64,000 nt of DNA from Tautonia sociabilis (GCF_003977685.1 NZ_RYZH01000031.1:1-64000); one strand, 5' to 3'. Positions 35,497 through 45,152 are shown, counted from the stretch's first letter. The notes: generated by a model from the sequence alone, not told the origin. A program made the numbers and translations.

Positions 35497-38400
35497 TCAG
35501 TCCCGGGCCGAGGGCGCCGGCCCTCCCTCCGGTGACGGCGCCCGGACCCGATTCGGCCCCGACCCGCCGTCCTCGGGAGAGTCCGCCGGCGTCGCGATCG
35601 CCAGCCGATGCCCCTGCCGCTCGAGCCTGCCGGAGGAGAGCAGGCCGTCGACGACCGAGGCCACCCGAGCCCGCATCTCGTCCGTCGTTCTGGGGAAGCC
35701 GAGCAGCCGGCAGACCGCCGCCGGCAGGTCGTCCGGGTCGACGCGGAAGGCGTCGGCGACCACCCGCTCGACCGCCGAGGCCAGCTCCTCGGGGCAGACG
35801 TACTCCAGCCGTCGAGACGAGGCCGGCAGGGCCGATCGGTCCCTCGGTCGGGGCCGTTCCAGGTCGCTCGGCCAGAGGAAGGCCCCTCGGCGTCGCACCG
35901 GGCCGCCGTCCCGGAAGGGGGCCGTCGCGGCCCGCTCGATCGCCTCCTTCGGCCGGCCGGCCAGCCGCTTCAGGCCCACCGCCTCGGCGATCCGACGCAC
36001 CACCTCCGTCTCGTGCACCGGGCCTTCCACCCGGACGACCTCGGCGACCCAGGCCGCCAGCGTCTCGGCCGGCAGCGCGGCCGGGTCCGACTCGTCGGGG
36101 CCGACCTCCAGCCGAGCCGCCTCGTAGGGCGGCAGCGCCGGCAGCTCGGGCCCTCCCGCCGAGGGCCGGGCGTCCCGAGCGATCCCCCCCGCCTTCGGGG
36201 TGATCGGCTCGGCTCCCGGCGGGTCGTCCTCCCGCTCGATCTCCGCCACCAGCGCCCGCAGACGCCCCTCCGGGTCGTGCCACCAGTCCGGCGACCACGC
36301 CCGGGCCAACCGCCAGCCCAGGCCGCGCAACACCGCCGGCCGGATGCGCTCGCGGTCCCTCGCCGACCTCGGCGCCGAATACGACGGGCCGTCGCAGAGC
36401 ACCCCCAGGCGATATCGCCCTGGATGCTCCGGGTCGACCACCGCCAGGTCCACCCGAGATTCCGACGACCCCAATCCCCGCACCACCTCGTACCCCTCCG
36501 CCCGCATCGCCTCGGCCACCTGCTCCTCGAACGGCGACCCTTCCCCGGCAGGAGCCCCGGAACGCTCTCCCTCGTCCTCCAGCGTCCCCAGTTCGGCGAA
36601 CCGCAGGAAGGTCTTCAGCGCCCGAACGCCCCGGGCCGTCGCCCTGCTGGAATCGAGATCCGAGCTTCTTAGATTCGTGAACACCTCGCAGCGCAGCCGA
36701 GCCCGAGTGATCAGCACGTTGAGCCGGCGCTCTCCCCCCTCGCCGTTGAGCGGCCCGAAGTTCATCGACACCCGCCCCCCGGCGTCCCGGCCGTAGCCGA
36801 CGCTGATGAACATGGCGTCGCGCTCGTCCCCCTGCACGCTCTCCAGGTTCTTGACGAAGAACGGCTCCGGCCCGTCGTCGGCGAAGAACGGCTCGCACGA
36901 GGGGTCGTCCCGCCGCAGCCGCTCCAGGACTCGGCTGATCGCCTCCGCCTGCGCCGCGCTGAAGGCGGCCACGCCGAGGGTCAAGCGGCTCCCTTCCGGC
37001 CTCGAGAGCTGCGCTCGGGCGAAGGCCATCGCCGCCTCGGCCACCGCTCGGGCCTCCTCGGGGTTCGTCCGAGAGCGGCCCCGGTCGTAGACCGTCTCCG
37101 GCAGGAGGCGCAGCACCAGGCCCCGCTCCGAGCGGTCCCGCTCGGGCCCCGGGAAGACGATCAGGCGGCCGTCGTAGAACGCTCGGTTCGACACGGCGAT
37201 CAGCGACTCGTGCCGGCTCCGGTAGTGCCAGCGCAGCATCCGCCTCGGCGCCCCCTGGGCCAGGAACAGGCCGAGGATGCTCTCCAGCGCATCAGAGGCG
37301 ATCCCCGCCGCCTCGTCGTCGTCCTCGACCGTCTCATCGCCGGCGGTCAGGCGGTCGAAGAAGGTGGTGGGGGGCAACTGGCGATCATCTCCCACCACCA
37401 CCGCCTGCCTTCCTCGCAGCAGGGCCCCGAGCGCGTCGACCGGCCGCACCTGGCTGGCCTCGTCGAAGACGACCAGGTCGAACGCCAGTTGCCCCGGCTC
37501 CAGGTACGCCGCCACCGACAGCGGGCTCATCAGAAAGACCGGCTTCACCGCCTGCACCGCCCGTCCCGCCTGGGAGAAGAGCACGCGGAGGGGCAGGTGC
37601 CGGGTCTTCTTCTCCAGCTCTCGGCGGAGCACCGCCAGGTCCCCCGCCATCGCCTGGTGTCTCGGCAATCGCGACCAGTGCTCCCGGGCCGCCCACGCCC
37701 GGTTGTGCCCGAGCACCGCCACATCCAGCCGAGCGAACCTCCCCGCCATCGCCTCGTGGTCCCCCCCCGAGAAGCCCCCCAGCGCCGGCCGCTCCCGGGC
37801 CGCTCGGTCGAGCAGCGCCTCGGCCCACCGAGCCCGGAAGGCGGTCGCCAGCAGCCTCGCCGCCTCCGGCCACGACCGGCTTGCCTCCACCACCGCCCCG
37901 AGGCCGGCCTCCCGACAACTCGCCGCCCGCTGGTTCACCAGCGCGACCGCGTGCAGGTGTTCCGAATGCTCCGCCACCGCCTCGATCCGCTCCAGCAGCT
38001 CCTCGAACGGCAGCGCGAACCAGTCCGGCACCACCGCCGGATCGATCCTCATTCCCATCCCTGATCGAACGCGATCCCTTCCGTCCCATGGCGACGGATC
38101 ACGGGCGGGCGAGCCGCCCGTGGCCCCCCGAATGTCCACGTCGTCCCGGACCGCTTCGGATCGGCCATCGTGCGCGACTGGCCCGCCGGCGCTCCGGTCG
38201 ACCGGATCTCCCCGGTCGGCGCTCCCCCCGACATGGGCTCCCACCAGGCCCCCCGGCCCCCCAATCCCGGCGAACGCGGCCAGCTCCTCGATCGCCTCCC
38301 GCTGCCGGGCCAGCGCCCCGAGCAGCCGGTCGGCCAGCGGCAGGGCCCGACGGATCGCGTCGTCATCGCCGAGCGCCTCGATCACCCCGGCCGGCAGCCG

Positions 38401-40533
38401 GCCGGTCCTCGCCTCCTCCCGCACCCGCCGGGCGAACCGGGCCACCTCGGCCAGCTCGGCGAAGTCGGAGCGATCGCCCCGCCATCGGCTCCCGAAGAGG
38501 AGGGCGGCCGAGCACGAGAACCGGCCGATCGCCTCCCTCCTCCGCTGCGCCTCCAGCACCGAGTCGACCAGCGCCAGCCGCCCGGCGTTCGTCCTCGGCG
38601 GCTCCCCCCGGCAGAGCGTCGCCAGCCGGAAGGCCGCCCGCCGGTATCGGCCCGAGGTCCATCGCCACCAGCGCCGGCCCACCGTGTTGAACGCCTCCCG
38701 AGTCTCGACCAGGTCCCGATCCCACGCCTCGGGCAGCAGGACGGCGTCAAGCTCCCGGTGCAATCGAGCGAGCGTCGCTCCCGAGTCCAGCAGCTCGTCC
38801 AGGTCCCTCCCCCGCTCCTCCCACGAGTCGTCGGCCAGGGTCAGCCCCACCGGCAATCCGCCCTTCGGCAGCGGGCGGACGGCCTCGGCCATCGCCTCCG
38901 AGCCGGGAAGGTCGGCGGGGCAGGGGATCCCGAGCGCCTCGGCCAGCTCCTCGGCCGCCGAGCGCACCGCCTCGGTCGCGGCCCGAGCCTCGTTGGCGCG
39001 GCGGAACAGTTCGGAGCGATCCGACGGCGTCCAGAGCGACCGGCCCGACCGCCGCATTGGGTGATCGGCCGGCAGGGTCAGATCCGCCATCCTCGCCTGG
39101 AGCTGCTCGACCATCAGCTCCCGCTCTCGGAACTCCGGCGCCGACCACTCGGCCAGGCCCGGCACATCCATCGGCGGCGGCACCGCTCCTCCCAGCGCGG
39201 CCCGCTCGCGCAGCAGGATGCCCGCCGCCTCGTGCGGGGTGACGCCGCTGGAGCCGATGGGGGTTGTCACCGCCTCGGCGAAGGCGTTGAGCCGGCCGCG
39301 CAGGTCGCCCAGCACCTTCGCGTCGTCCTCGGCCGCCCCCACGCGAGGCCGGCCGAGCTGGAGCGTCCGGCGCAGCTCGTCCAGCACGTCTCGCTTCCGC
39401 GTCCGGTTGCTGTGCAATTCCAGGCACGCCGCCCCCAGGCCGACGGCGTCCAGGCGGCGGTGCACCACCTCCAGCGCCGCCGCCTTCTCGGCCACGAACA
39501 GGACCGACTTCCCCCGGCCGACCGCCTCGGCGATCAGGTTGGCGATCGTCTGGCTCTTGCCCGTCCCCGGAGGCCCCTGGATGACCAGCGTCCTCCCCCG
39601 CATCGCGTCGACCAGCGCGAGCGTCTGCGAGGCGTCCGCGTCGAGCACCGGCCTCACGTCGATCGGCCCGAGGCGGTCGTCCAGGTGCTCCTCCTCGCCG
39701 ATCGCCGGCTCCCCCTCGTCCAGCCCCTCCCCCAGCAGCCCCGACAGCACCGGGTGCGCCGACGGCCGCGCACCCTCCGGCCACCGCGACGGGTCCAGGT
39801 CACGGTACATGAGCAATCGGCTGAACGAGAAGAACCCCAGCGCCGCCGCCTCGCGGTCGACCTCCCAACCCTCCTCGCCCGAGACGGCCGCGCCCACCGC
39901 GTCGAAGTACGCCGACGGATCCAGATCGTCCGCCCCCGGGATCTCCGGCAGCTCGATCCCGAACCCCGCCCGCAGCCGCTCCGAGAGCGACAGGTTCGTC
40001 TCCAGGTCCTCCCCCGAGTACCGCACTCGGAAGCGGTCCCTCGCGCCCGATCGGCCCAGCGCCACCGGCACCAGGATCAGCGGCGCCCGCACCCTCCGGC
40101 CGTTCCGCTCCTCCGACCACGAGAGCATCCCCAGGGCCAGGAACAGCGTGTTGACCCCCAGTTCCTCCACCGATCCCCGGGCCGCCGCGTCGATCGCCAG
40201 CAGCCGCTCCTGCAACGGCTCGGCCGGCAGGTCGGTCTGGAGGATCAGATCGGTCGGGTCCGCCGGCGGCAGCTCGAGGCCGACGCCCGGAGCCTCCCCC
40301 TCCGCCCGATCGCCCGACGCCCCCTCCTCCGGCCGGTCGGGGGCCGGGGCGAAAGCCATGCGGCGCCCTTCTCGGACGAGCAGCCGGACCACTTCGACCG
40401 GCGACTCGCCGACAATCGTCAGGCCTCTCCTCCTCGGGCGATAGTTCAACAGCGGGTTGCGCAAGCTCAGGTCGAGCAGTGCGCGGCGGTCGGCGTCGAG
40501 CCGCTCGGCGATCACGGCGGAGGGGACAGACAT
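35497..40533 (-). CDS. DUF4011–helicase–Vsr-like nuclease–DUF3320 protein (Hhe-type defence candidate)
   Basis: A 1678-residue cytoplasmic protein. DUF4011 (RRALLDLSLRNPLLN, about residue 16) leads into a superfamily 1 helicase: Walker A GPPGTGKS at 320–327, Walker B VVFDEASQ near 1020, GDDRQLPPTTFF, and the C-terminal NVLITRARLRCEVF. Then comes a Vsr/MTES_1575-type nuclease near 1350–1420 (SRVDLAVVDPEHPGRY, VLCDGPSYS, GWRLARAWSPDWW) and a DUF3320-like winged helix near 1480–1565 (VEGPVHETEVVRRIAEAVGL). I recall this arrangement as the single-gene antiphage system Hhe from a defence screen. No partner gene is adjacent. The start is the ATG at 40533, before the DUF4011 domain. Other possibility: a general repair helicase-nuclease. 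Confidence 0.88.
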   Translation of the reverse strand: MSVPSAVIAERLDADRRALLDLSLRNPLLNYRPRRRGLTIVGESPVEVVRLLVREGRRMAFAPAPDRPEEGASGDRAEGEAPGVGLELPPADPTDLILQTDLPAEPLQERLLAIDAAARGSVEELGVNTLFLALGMLSWSEERNGRRVRAPLILVPVALGRSGARDRFRVRYSGEDLETNLSLSERLRAGFGIELPEIPGADDLDPSAYFDAVGAAVSGEEGWEVDREAAALGFFSFSRLLMYRDLDPSRWPEGARPSAHPVLSGLLGEGLDEGEPAIGEEEHLDDRLGPIDVRPVLDADASQTLALVDAMRGRTLVIQGPPGTGKSQTIANLIAEAVGRGKSVLFVAEKAAALEVVHRRLDAVGLGAACLELHSNRTRKRDVLDELRRTLQLGRPRVGAAEDDAKVLGDLRGRLNAFAEAVTTPIGSSGVTPHEAAGILLRERAALGGAVPPPMDVPGLAEWSAPEFRERELMVEQLQARMADLTLPADHPMRRSGRSLWTPSDRSELFRRANEARAATEAVRSAAEELAEALGIPCPADLPGSEAMAEAVRPLPKGGLPVGLTLADDSWEERGRDLDELLDSGATLARLHRELDAVLLPEAWDRDLVETREAFNTVGRRWWRWTSGRYRRAAFRLATLCRGEPPRTNAGRLALVDSVLEAQRRREAIGRFSCSAALLFGSRWRGDRSDFAELAEVARFARRVREEARTGRLPAGVIEALGDDDAIRRALPLADRLLGALARQREAIEELAAFAGIGGPGGLVGAHVGGSADRGDPVDRSAGGPVAHDGRSEAVRDDVDIRGATGGSPARDPSPWDGRDRVRSGMGMRIDPAVVPDWFALPFEELLERIEAVAEHSEHLHAVALVNQRAASCREAGLGAVVEASRSWPEAARLLATAFRARWAEALLDRAARERPALGGFSGGDHEAMAGRFARLDVAVLGHNRAWAAREHWSRLPRHQAMAGDLAVLRRELEKKTRHLPLRVLFSQAGRAVQAVKPVFLMSPLSVAAYLEPGQLAFDLVVFDEASQVRPVDALGALLRGRQAVVVGDDRQLPPTTFFDRLTAGDETVEDDDEAAGIASDALESILGLFLAQGAPRRMLRWHYRSRHESLIAVSNRAFYDGRLIVFPGPERDRSERGLVLRLLPETVYDRGRSRTNPEEARAVAEAAMAFARAQLSRPEGSRLTLGVAAFSAAQAEAISRVLERLRRDDPSCEPFFADDGPEPFFVKNLESVQGDERDAMFISVGYGRDAGGRVSMNFGPLNGEGGERRLNVLITRARLRCEVFTNLRSSDLDSSRATARGVRALKTFLRFAELGTLEDEGERSGAPAGEGSPFEEQVAEAMRAEGYEVVRGLGSSESRVDLAVVDPEHPGRYRLGVLCDGPSYSAPRSARDRERIRPAVLRGLGWRLARAWSPDWWHDPEGRLRALVAEIEREDDPPGAEPITPKAGGIARDARPSAGGPELPALPPYEAARLEVGPDESDPAALPAETLAAWVAEVVRVEGPVHETEVVRRIAEAVGLKRLAGRPKEAIERAATAPFRDGGPVRRRGAFLWPSDLERPRPRDRSALPASSRRLEYVCPEELASAVERVVADAFRVDPDDLPAAVCRLLGFPRTTDEMRARVASVVDGLLSSGRLERQGHRLAIATPADSPEDGGSGPNRVRAPSPEGGPAPSARD

Positions 40534-40593
40534 CGTTCGGTCGCCCTCGGGCGGCAGGGGATGGGGAGGCAATACCGGGTCGGGACCGCGTCG

Positions 40594-41007
40594 TCAATTC
40601 GGCCCAAAGGTCGGTTCGAGGTACGCGATGACGCATCCGAAGGTCAGGAGCATCGACGCGAGCGTGCCCACCGCCATCAGCACCAGGCCGACCGCCCGGC
40701 CCCGGATGCCGATCCAGTAGAGGTACGCCTCCGCGATCGGCCCCGCGGTGAAACAGACATTCGCCAGGACCGCTCCCACGATCGCGAACCCATAGAACTC
40801 CGGGTCGCCCAGCGTGCGTCCAAGGTCCAGGAGCGCGGTCAGCACCGTCACGCCGAGCAGGATGGCGTTGTCGAGCACCCACCATCGCTCCCAGCGCCTC
40901 AGCACCGGCCCGGGAGCGAGGTCCGAGTCGACAACGGGCGTCGCGGCTCCCGTCTCGGCCGGCTCACCGGGCGCCGTGTCGAATTCCGAGGGGTCGAAGT
41001 CATCCAT
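40594..41007 (-). CDS. Small three-helix membrane protein
   Basis: A 137-residue protein I do not recognise. An acidic, Pro-rich cytoplasmic-looking N-terminus (about 1–38) is followed by three hydrophobic segments (roughly 45–62, 72–95 and 104–130). It lies 19 bp after cytidine deaminase and 60 bp before the large helicase gene on the same strand, so it may share a transcript with either. It could be a membrane effector paired with the helicase, but nothing in the sequence shows it. Confidence 0.65.
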   Translation of the reverse strand: MDDFDPSEFDTAPGEPAETGAATPVVDSDLAPGPVLRRWERWWVLDNAILLGVTVLTALLDLGRTLGDPEFYGFAIVGAVLANVCFTAGPIAEAYLYWIGIRGRAVGLVLMAVGTLASMLLTFGCVIAYLEPTFGPN

Positions 41008-41025
41008 CCGCGCCCGCCCCGTCGC

Positions 41026-41442
41026 TCACTCCGCCAGGTCGTGCGGCCCGAACGCCCCGGGCAGCAGGTCGGCCAGGCGATGGCGGAGCACCTCCGGCCC
41101 CTCGCAGGCCGAGATGATCTCCGCCCCCGGGCCGAACTCGTGGATCACCTGCCGGCACGCCCCGCACGGGGGCGTCGGCCGGGGCGTCGGCGTGAAGACG
41201 ACGACCGCTCGGATCGACCGCTCGCCCCGGGCCACGGCCGAGAAGATCGCATTCCGCTCGCCGCAGATCGTCAAGCCGTACGACGCGTTCTCCACGTTGC
41301 ACCCGGCAACGATCTCCCCGCCCTCCCCCAGCACCGCCGCTCCCACCGGGAACCGGCTGTACGGGCAATAGGCCGACGCGCTCGCCCGGCGGGCGGCGTC
41401 GATCAGCCTGCCGATCATCTCGTCATCGACCGCGACCGCCAT
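41026..41442 (-). CDS. cdd: Cytidine deaminase
   Basis: Zinc enzyme of pyrimidine salvage that converts cytidine and deoxycytidine to uridine forms. It has 138 residues, the usual length of the tetrameric small class. The zinc and catalytic residues are C60-G-E62 (NVENASYGLTICGER) and C93-x2-C96 (PPCGACRQ). In this small class the zinc is held by three cysteines, and all three are present. The start is the ATG at 41442, with no close alternative needed. The following gene is 19 bp downstream. Confidence 0.95.
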   Translation of the reverse strand: MAVAVDDEMIGRLIDAARRASASAYCPYSRFPVGAAVLGEGGEIVAGCNVENASYGLTICGERNAIFSAVARGERSIRAVVVFTPTPRPTPPCGACRQVIHEFGPGAEIISACEGPEVLRHRLADLLPGAFGPHDLAE

Positions 41443-41577
41443 GCCGGAGCCCCTTCGCCGGCCGACCGGCCGGGACCCCGATCGTACCAGGTCGGGCCGC
41501 TCAAGGGAGAGACACAGGCCGGTACGGAGCCCAGGAGCCCAGGAGGAGCTTCGGCGAGGGGAGGGGAGAGCAGAGGA

Positions 41578-41596
41578 GGGAGGAGATCCTCCTCCC
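41578..41596. terminator. Hairpin between sulfite reductase and cytidine deaminase genes
   Basis: GGGAGGAG ATC CTCCTCCC, a perfect 8-bp stem, lies 45 bp after the sulfite reductase stop (minus strand) and 136 bp before cdd. No T tract follows. It probably marks the end of the sulfite reductase transcript. Confidence 0.45.
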
Positions 41597-41641
41597 CTAC
41601 TCGGCTTCTCGACTCGGCGAGGGCGGCCGTCCCCCTCCGGC

Positions 41642-43456
41642 TCACGCCTTCGCTGGCTCCGATGCCGACGACGACGCTGCCGCCTCCGCCGCCAGCGCCT
41701 CCACGCCGACCCGGTGGCAGAAGTCCCCGAACGACTCGCCCTCCTCCCGCTCCGCCTTGAACCTGGAGAAAACGGGGATCAGCTCGTCCACGATGCGGTC
41801 GATCGGCACGTAATCCTTGAACAGGACGTTCAACCGATCCCCCTGGATCCGGCCTCCCAGGAAGATCGTGTAGGTGCCCGGCCCTGGCGAGCCGTCCGGG
41901 TTCTTCGAGGCTCCCCGGCCCACCAGGCCGATGTCGCAGTTGTACGGCCGGGCGCAGCCGTTCGGGCAGCCGGTCATGTGCACGCTGTACCGCTCCCCCT
42001 CCAGGCCGAGCGCCGCCATCGCCTCCTCGAAGCGGTCCAACACCGAGGGCAGGACCCGCTCCGACTCCGTCACCGCCAGGCCGCACGTCGGCAAGGCCGG
42101 GCAGGCCATCGCCCACCGCCGGACGGTCGACGTCCGCTCCACCGACGCGATCCCGTACTCTTCCAGCCAGGCGTTCACCTCGTCCTTGCGATCGGCCGGG
42201 ATGTCCGCCAGGAGGATCGACTGCAAGCACGTCAGTCGGGCCGGCGCGCCGTACCGCTCGAAGTACGCCCGGAGCCCGCTCGCTAGCCTCAGGCTCCCCT
42301 CGTCCTTGATCCTCCCGTTCTCGACCGGGATGCCAAGGAACCACGAGCCGTCCCCCTGCTCGTGCCAGCCGAGGTGGTCGTCCACCTCCGTCACGGGTAG
42401 GTCCTTCGGCGGCGTCAGCGGCCCGCCAAGGTACTCCTCGACCTTCGAGCGGAAGGCGTCGATCCCCCAGTCGAAGATCACGTACTTCAGGCGGGCTCGC
42501 TTGCGGTCTCCCCGGTCGCCGAAGTCGCGCTGGACCTTCACCACCGCCTCGGCGATCCGCAGCACCTCGGAGCGAGGCACGTAGCACAGCTCCACGGCCA
42601 CCGCCGGGAAGGTCTTCCGGGCGCTGGGGGTCGTCCCCATGCCGCCGCCGACGACCACGTTGTAGCCGACCAGCTCCCCGCCCTCGACCACCGCGAGGAA
42701 GCCGAGGTCGTTGGCGTACGCATCCGTGCAATTATCGTCCGGCAGCGCGAAGGCTGTCTTGAACTTGCGCGGCATGTAGGTCTTGCCGTAGATCGGCTCG
42801 ACCGCGTCGTCCCCCGGCGTGGGGACCAGGGCGGGGCCGGGCTTCGGGGCGTCGGGATTGTCGATTTTTTCGCCGTCGAGCCAGATGTCCCAGTAGCTCG
42901 ACGCCCGGGGAGACAGGTGCGCCGCCAGGGCCGCGCAGTCCTCCTGCATCCGGGCCCGCACCCGGTCGTGAATCGGCGCCGGGCAGCAGAGGATGTTCCG
43001 CTCCACGTCGCCGCAGGCGGCCAGCGTGTCGAGCAGCGTCTCGTTGATCCTGCGAACGGTGGCCTTGAGGTCCTGCTTCAGCACCCCGTGCAGTTGGAAC
43101 TCCTGCCGAGTGGTGATCCGCAGCGTCCCGTTGCCGACGGAGCGCGCCAGCTCGTCGCACGCCAGATACTGCCTCGCGTCGATCCTCCCGCCCGGAATCC
43201 GCACGCGGACCATGAACGAGTAGGCCGGCTCCTGCCCCTCCCGCCGCCGCTGCACCCGCACGTCCCGGTCGTCCTGCTGGTACGAGCCGTGGAACTTGAG
43301 GATCTGCATCGCGTCGTCGCTGATCGAGGCGCCCCCGGCGTTGAGCTCGTCCAGCAGCGGAAGCTTCAGGTACTGGCTCTCCCGCTTCAGCGCCTCGACC
43401 TTGCTCAGCTTGCCGTTGCCCTTGCCCTTCGTTTCGCCGTTGCCGCCGGTGCTCAC
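41642..43456 (-). CDS. cysI: Assimilatory sulfite reductase, hemoprotein subunit
   Basis: Reduces sulfite to sulfide with six electrons, using siroheme and a [4Fe-4S] cluster. It has 604 residues from the GTG start. The duplicated ferredoxin-like nitrite/sulfite-reductase halves are visible (TRQEFQLHGVLK; NVVVGGGMG; GYNVVVGG). The cluster cysteines are in CPALPTCGLA (near 450) and TGCPNGCARPYN (near 496). No flavoprotein (CysJ) gene is adjacent, so the electron donor may be ferredoxin. The start is my weakest point: the frame is open to a TTG at 43534, but GTG 43456 has GGAGGGG just upstream. A repeat-rich gap lies beyond its start. Confidence 0.88.
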   Translation of the reverse strand: MSTGGNGETKGKGNGKLSKVEALKRESQYLKLPLLDELNAGGASISDDAMQILKFHGSYQQDDRDVRVQRRREGQEPAYSFMVRVRIPGGRIDARQYLACDELARSVGNGTLRITTRQEFQLHGVLKQDLKATVRRINETLLDTLAACGDVERNILCCPAPIHDRVRARMQEDCAALAAHLSPRASSYWDIWLDGEKIDNPDAPKPGPALVPTPGDDAVEPIYGKTYMPRKFKTAFALPDDNCTDAYANDLGFLAVVEGGELVGYNVVVGGGMGTTPSARKTFPAVAVELCYVPRSEVLRIAEAVVKVQRDFGDRGDRKRARLKYVIFDWGIDAFRSKVEEYLGGPLTPPKDLPVTEVDDHLGWHEQGDGSWFLGIPVENGRIKDEGSLRLASGLRAYFERYGAPARLTCLQSILLADIPADRKDEVNAWLEEYGIASVERTSTVRRWAMACPALPTCGLAVTESERVLPSVLDRFEEAMAALGLEGERYSVHMTGCPNGCARPYNCDIGLVGRGASKNPDGSPGPGTYTIFLGGRIQGDRLNVLFKDYVPIDRIVDELIPVFSRFKAEREEGESFGDFCHRVGVEALAAEAAASSSASEPAKA

Positions 43457-43605
43457 GGGCCCCTCCGTCGCCTCGCGACGCCAATCATCAGTTCCATCAC
43501 GAACTTCGTGAACTATGGCCCATTCTAGCCGCAACCCTCCCGGGGATCAATCGCGATCGGCACGGCACGGGGCACGGTGAGACGAAGCGATTGGATCTCT
43601 CAGGT

Positions 43606-43803
43606 GGAGAGGCGGAGACGCGGAGACGCAGAGACGCAGAGACGCGGAGACGCAGAGACACAGAGACACAGAGACGCAGAGACGCAGAGACGCAGAGACG
43701 CAGAGACGCAGAGACGCAGAGACGCAGAGACGCAGAGACGCAGAGACGCAGAGACGCAGAGACGCGGAGACGCAGAGACGCGGAGACGCAGAGACGCGGA
43801 GAA
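43606..43803. repeat. 8-bp minisatellite (GAGACGCA)n, about 24 copies
   Basis: Roughly 24 units of GAGACGCA with A/G changes at one position and a few CAGAGACA variants, inside the 597-bp gap (43457–44053) between the sulfite reductase gene and the plus-strand unknown gene. The plus strand is purine-rich. Open frames that cross it give seven- or eight-residue repeats and are not believable genes. Confidence 0.95.
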
Positions 43804-43860
43804 GAACACGGGGTGGGATCGAATTACCTCTTCGGCGTCTTTCCGGTTCTCTGCTTTCTT

Positions 43861-43909
43861 CCCTCTGCCCTCTTCCCTCTGCCCTCTTCCCTCTGCCCTC
43901 TGCCCTCTG
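43861..43909. repeat. 7-bp repeat (CCCTCTG/T)7
   Basis: Seven copies of CCCTCTG or CCCTCTT, pyrimidine-rich on the plus strand, the opposite polarity to the purine array 58 bp away. A further 5-bp motif (GACAG/GGCAG, about 44005–44035) precedes the ATG of the next gene. Nothing else is recognisable in the gap. Confidence 0.85.
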
Positions 43910-44053
43910 CGCTTCCGCGTGAGTTCCCCTCCTCTGTGACGCACCGCCCCCTCCCGTTACACTCGAACCCCTGGAGGGCTTCCTCGCTCGATTCGGCAGG
44001 GCCGGACAGGACAGGACAGGGCAGGGCAGGGCAGGAGACAGAGGGTCGCCGTC

Positions 44054-44584
44054 ATGGGCTCCTACCGGCTCGAAGGGCCCAAGCCGGCCCGGATGTACGA
44101 GGTGATTCTGCCGAAGAAGCTTGGCTACTTCGGGAAGATCGAGGAGGTGCTCGAAGACCTCTTCGACGAGGACGCCATCCGCTCCGTCCCCTACGTTCGC
44201 CAGGTGATCGCCGCGGCCCGCTCCCGAGATCCGAACTTCGACGAGCACGCCTGGGTCCGGACCTTGTGCGAGGCGTCTCGGGGGTATTCCATCTACGAGA
44301 TGGACGGCCGCTACCTCTCGGCCGACGGGCCGATCGACGAGCGCGTGCTCGTCTTCCGCTTCATCTTCCACAACCCGACCGCCCCGCCCAACGCCGCCGT
44401 TCGCACCGACCTGCTCGCCGCCTCGCTGGAGATCGTCAACTTCCTCGTCGCCCACCGCTTCGCCGAGGAGCTGGGCGTCGAGGAGGAGATCTGGTTCCTC
44501 GAATACACCGAGCCCCGCCTGGCCATCTGGCGCAAGGTCGACGACCCCCTGCCCCTTGATCCCGCACCGGAGGCCGACCGTTGA
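44054..44584 (+). CDS. Conserved-looking protein of unknown function
   Basis: A 176-residue soluble, acidic protein I cannot assign to a family. Visible segments: MYEVILPKKLGYFGKIEEVL, then DAIRSVPYVRQVIAAARSR, a central beta-rich region (RVLVFRFIFHNP) and ending EPRLAIWRKVDDPLPLD. No signal peptide, membrane helix or cysteine-rich site. It starts a plus-strand operon: the DinB gene's TTG overlaps its stop (TTGA) and the SUI1 gene follows. It lies immediately after the repeat-filled gap. Confidence 0.8.
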   Translation: MGSYRLEGPKPARMYEVILPKKLGYFGKIEEVLEDLFDEDAIRSVPYVRQVIAAARSRDPNFDEHAWVRTLCEASRGYSIYEMDGRYLSADGPIDERVLVFRFIFHNPTAPPNAAVRTDLLAASLEIVNFLVAHRFAEELGVEEEIWFLEYTEPRLAIWRKVDDPLPLDPAPEADR

Positions 44585-45081
44585 CCATCGACGTCCTGAT
44601 CGACCGCTTCGAGAACGGCGGGCCGCTGCTGGCCTACTCCATCACCAACCTCTCCCGAGCGCACGAGGCCGCCCGCCCCGGCCCCGGCTCCTGGAGCATC
44701 GCCGAGCTGGTCGTCCACCTGCTCGACAGCGACCTCGTCGGCGGCGACCGCATCAAGCGCGTCATCGCCGAGGAGAACCCCACCCTGCTCGCCTACGATG
44801 AGAACGCCTGGCTCTCCCGGCTCGGCTACCAGGACCTGCCGATCGAGGAGGCCGTCTCCATGTTCGTCGCCAACCGCCGCTGGATCGCCCGGATCCTCCG
44901 CACCCTGCCCGAGTCCGACTTCGCCCGAGCCGGCAACCACACCGAGAAGGGCCGCCTCACCCTCGCCGAGCTGGTCCTCGGCTACGTCGGCCACCTCGAC
45001 CACCACCTCACCTTCCTCTACGCCAAGCGAGGCAACCTCGGCATGGCCGTCTACCCCCGCTACAGCTACGCCCTGGAATGA
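44581..45081 (+). CDS. DinB/YfiT-like four-helix protein
   Basis: A 166-residue protein with a DinB-type helix bundle. Candidate metal histidines are H46 (ELVVHLLDSD) and H138 plus H141/H142 (VGHLDHHLTF), the usual DinB/YfiT pattern; such proteins bind a divalent metal and some act as thiol S-transferases with bacillithiol or mycothiol. The specific reaction is unknown. The start is a TTG overlapping the previous stop codon. The next gene begins 71 bp after it. Confidence 0.85.
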   Translation: MTIDVLIDRFENGGPLLAYSITNLSRAHEAARPGPGSWSIAELVVHLLDSDLVGGDRIKRVIAEENPTLLAYDENAWLSRLGYQDLPIEEAVSMFVANRRWIARILRTLPESDFARAGNHTEKGRLTLAELVLGYVGHLDHHLTFLYAKRGNLGMAVYPRYSYALE

Positions 45082-45152
45082 CGTCCGCTCCCCGCCGGCT
45101 CCGTCCTCCTGCTGCTCGCATCCATCATCCGCCATCCGTCTGGAGCCTGCTC

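Noticed and set aside
38170..41760. Plus-strand open frame of about 1200 codons
   Set aside because: Antisense to the helicase–nuclease, membrane and cytidine deaminase genes; Arg/Pro/Gln-rich without family motifs.
43457..43534. Upstream extension of sulfite reductase from a TTG
   Set aside because: No ribosome site and family alignment begins later; the GTG at 43456 has GGAGGGG upstream.
43547..44455. Frames on both strands with eight-residue repeats such as LRLCVSAS
   Set aside because: They come from an 8-bp tandem repeat read in three frames; no start signal or conserved domain.
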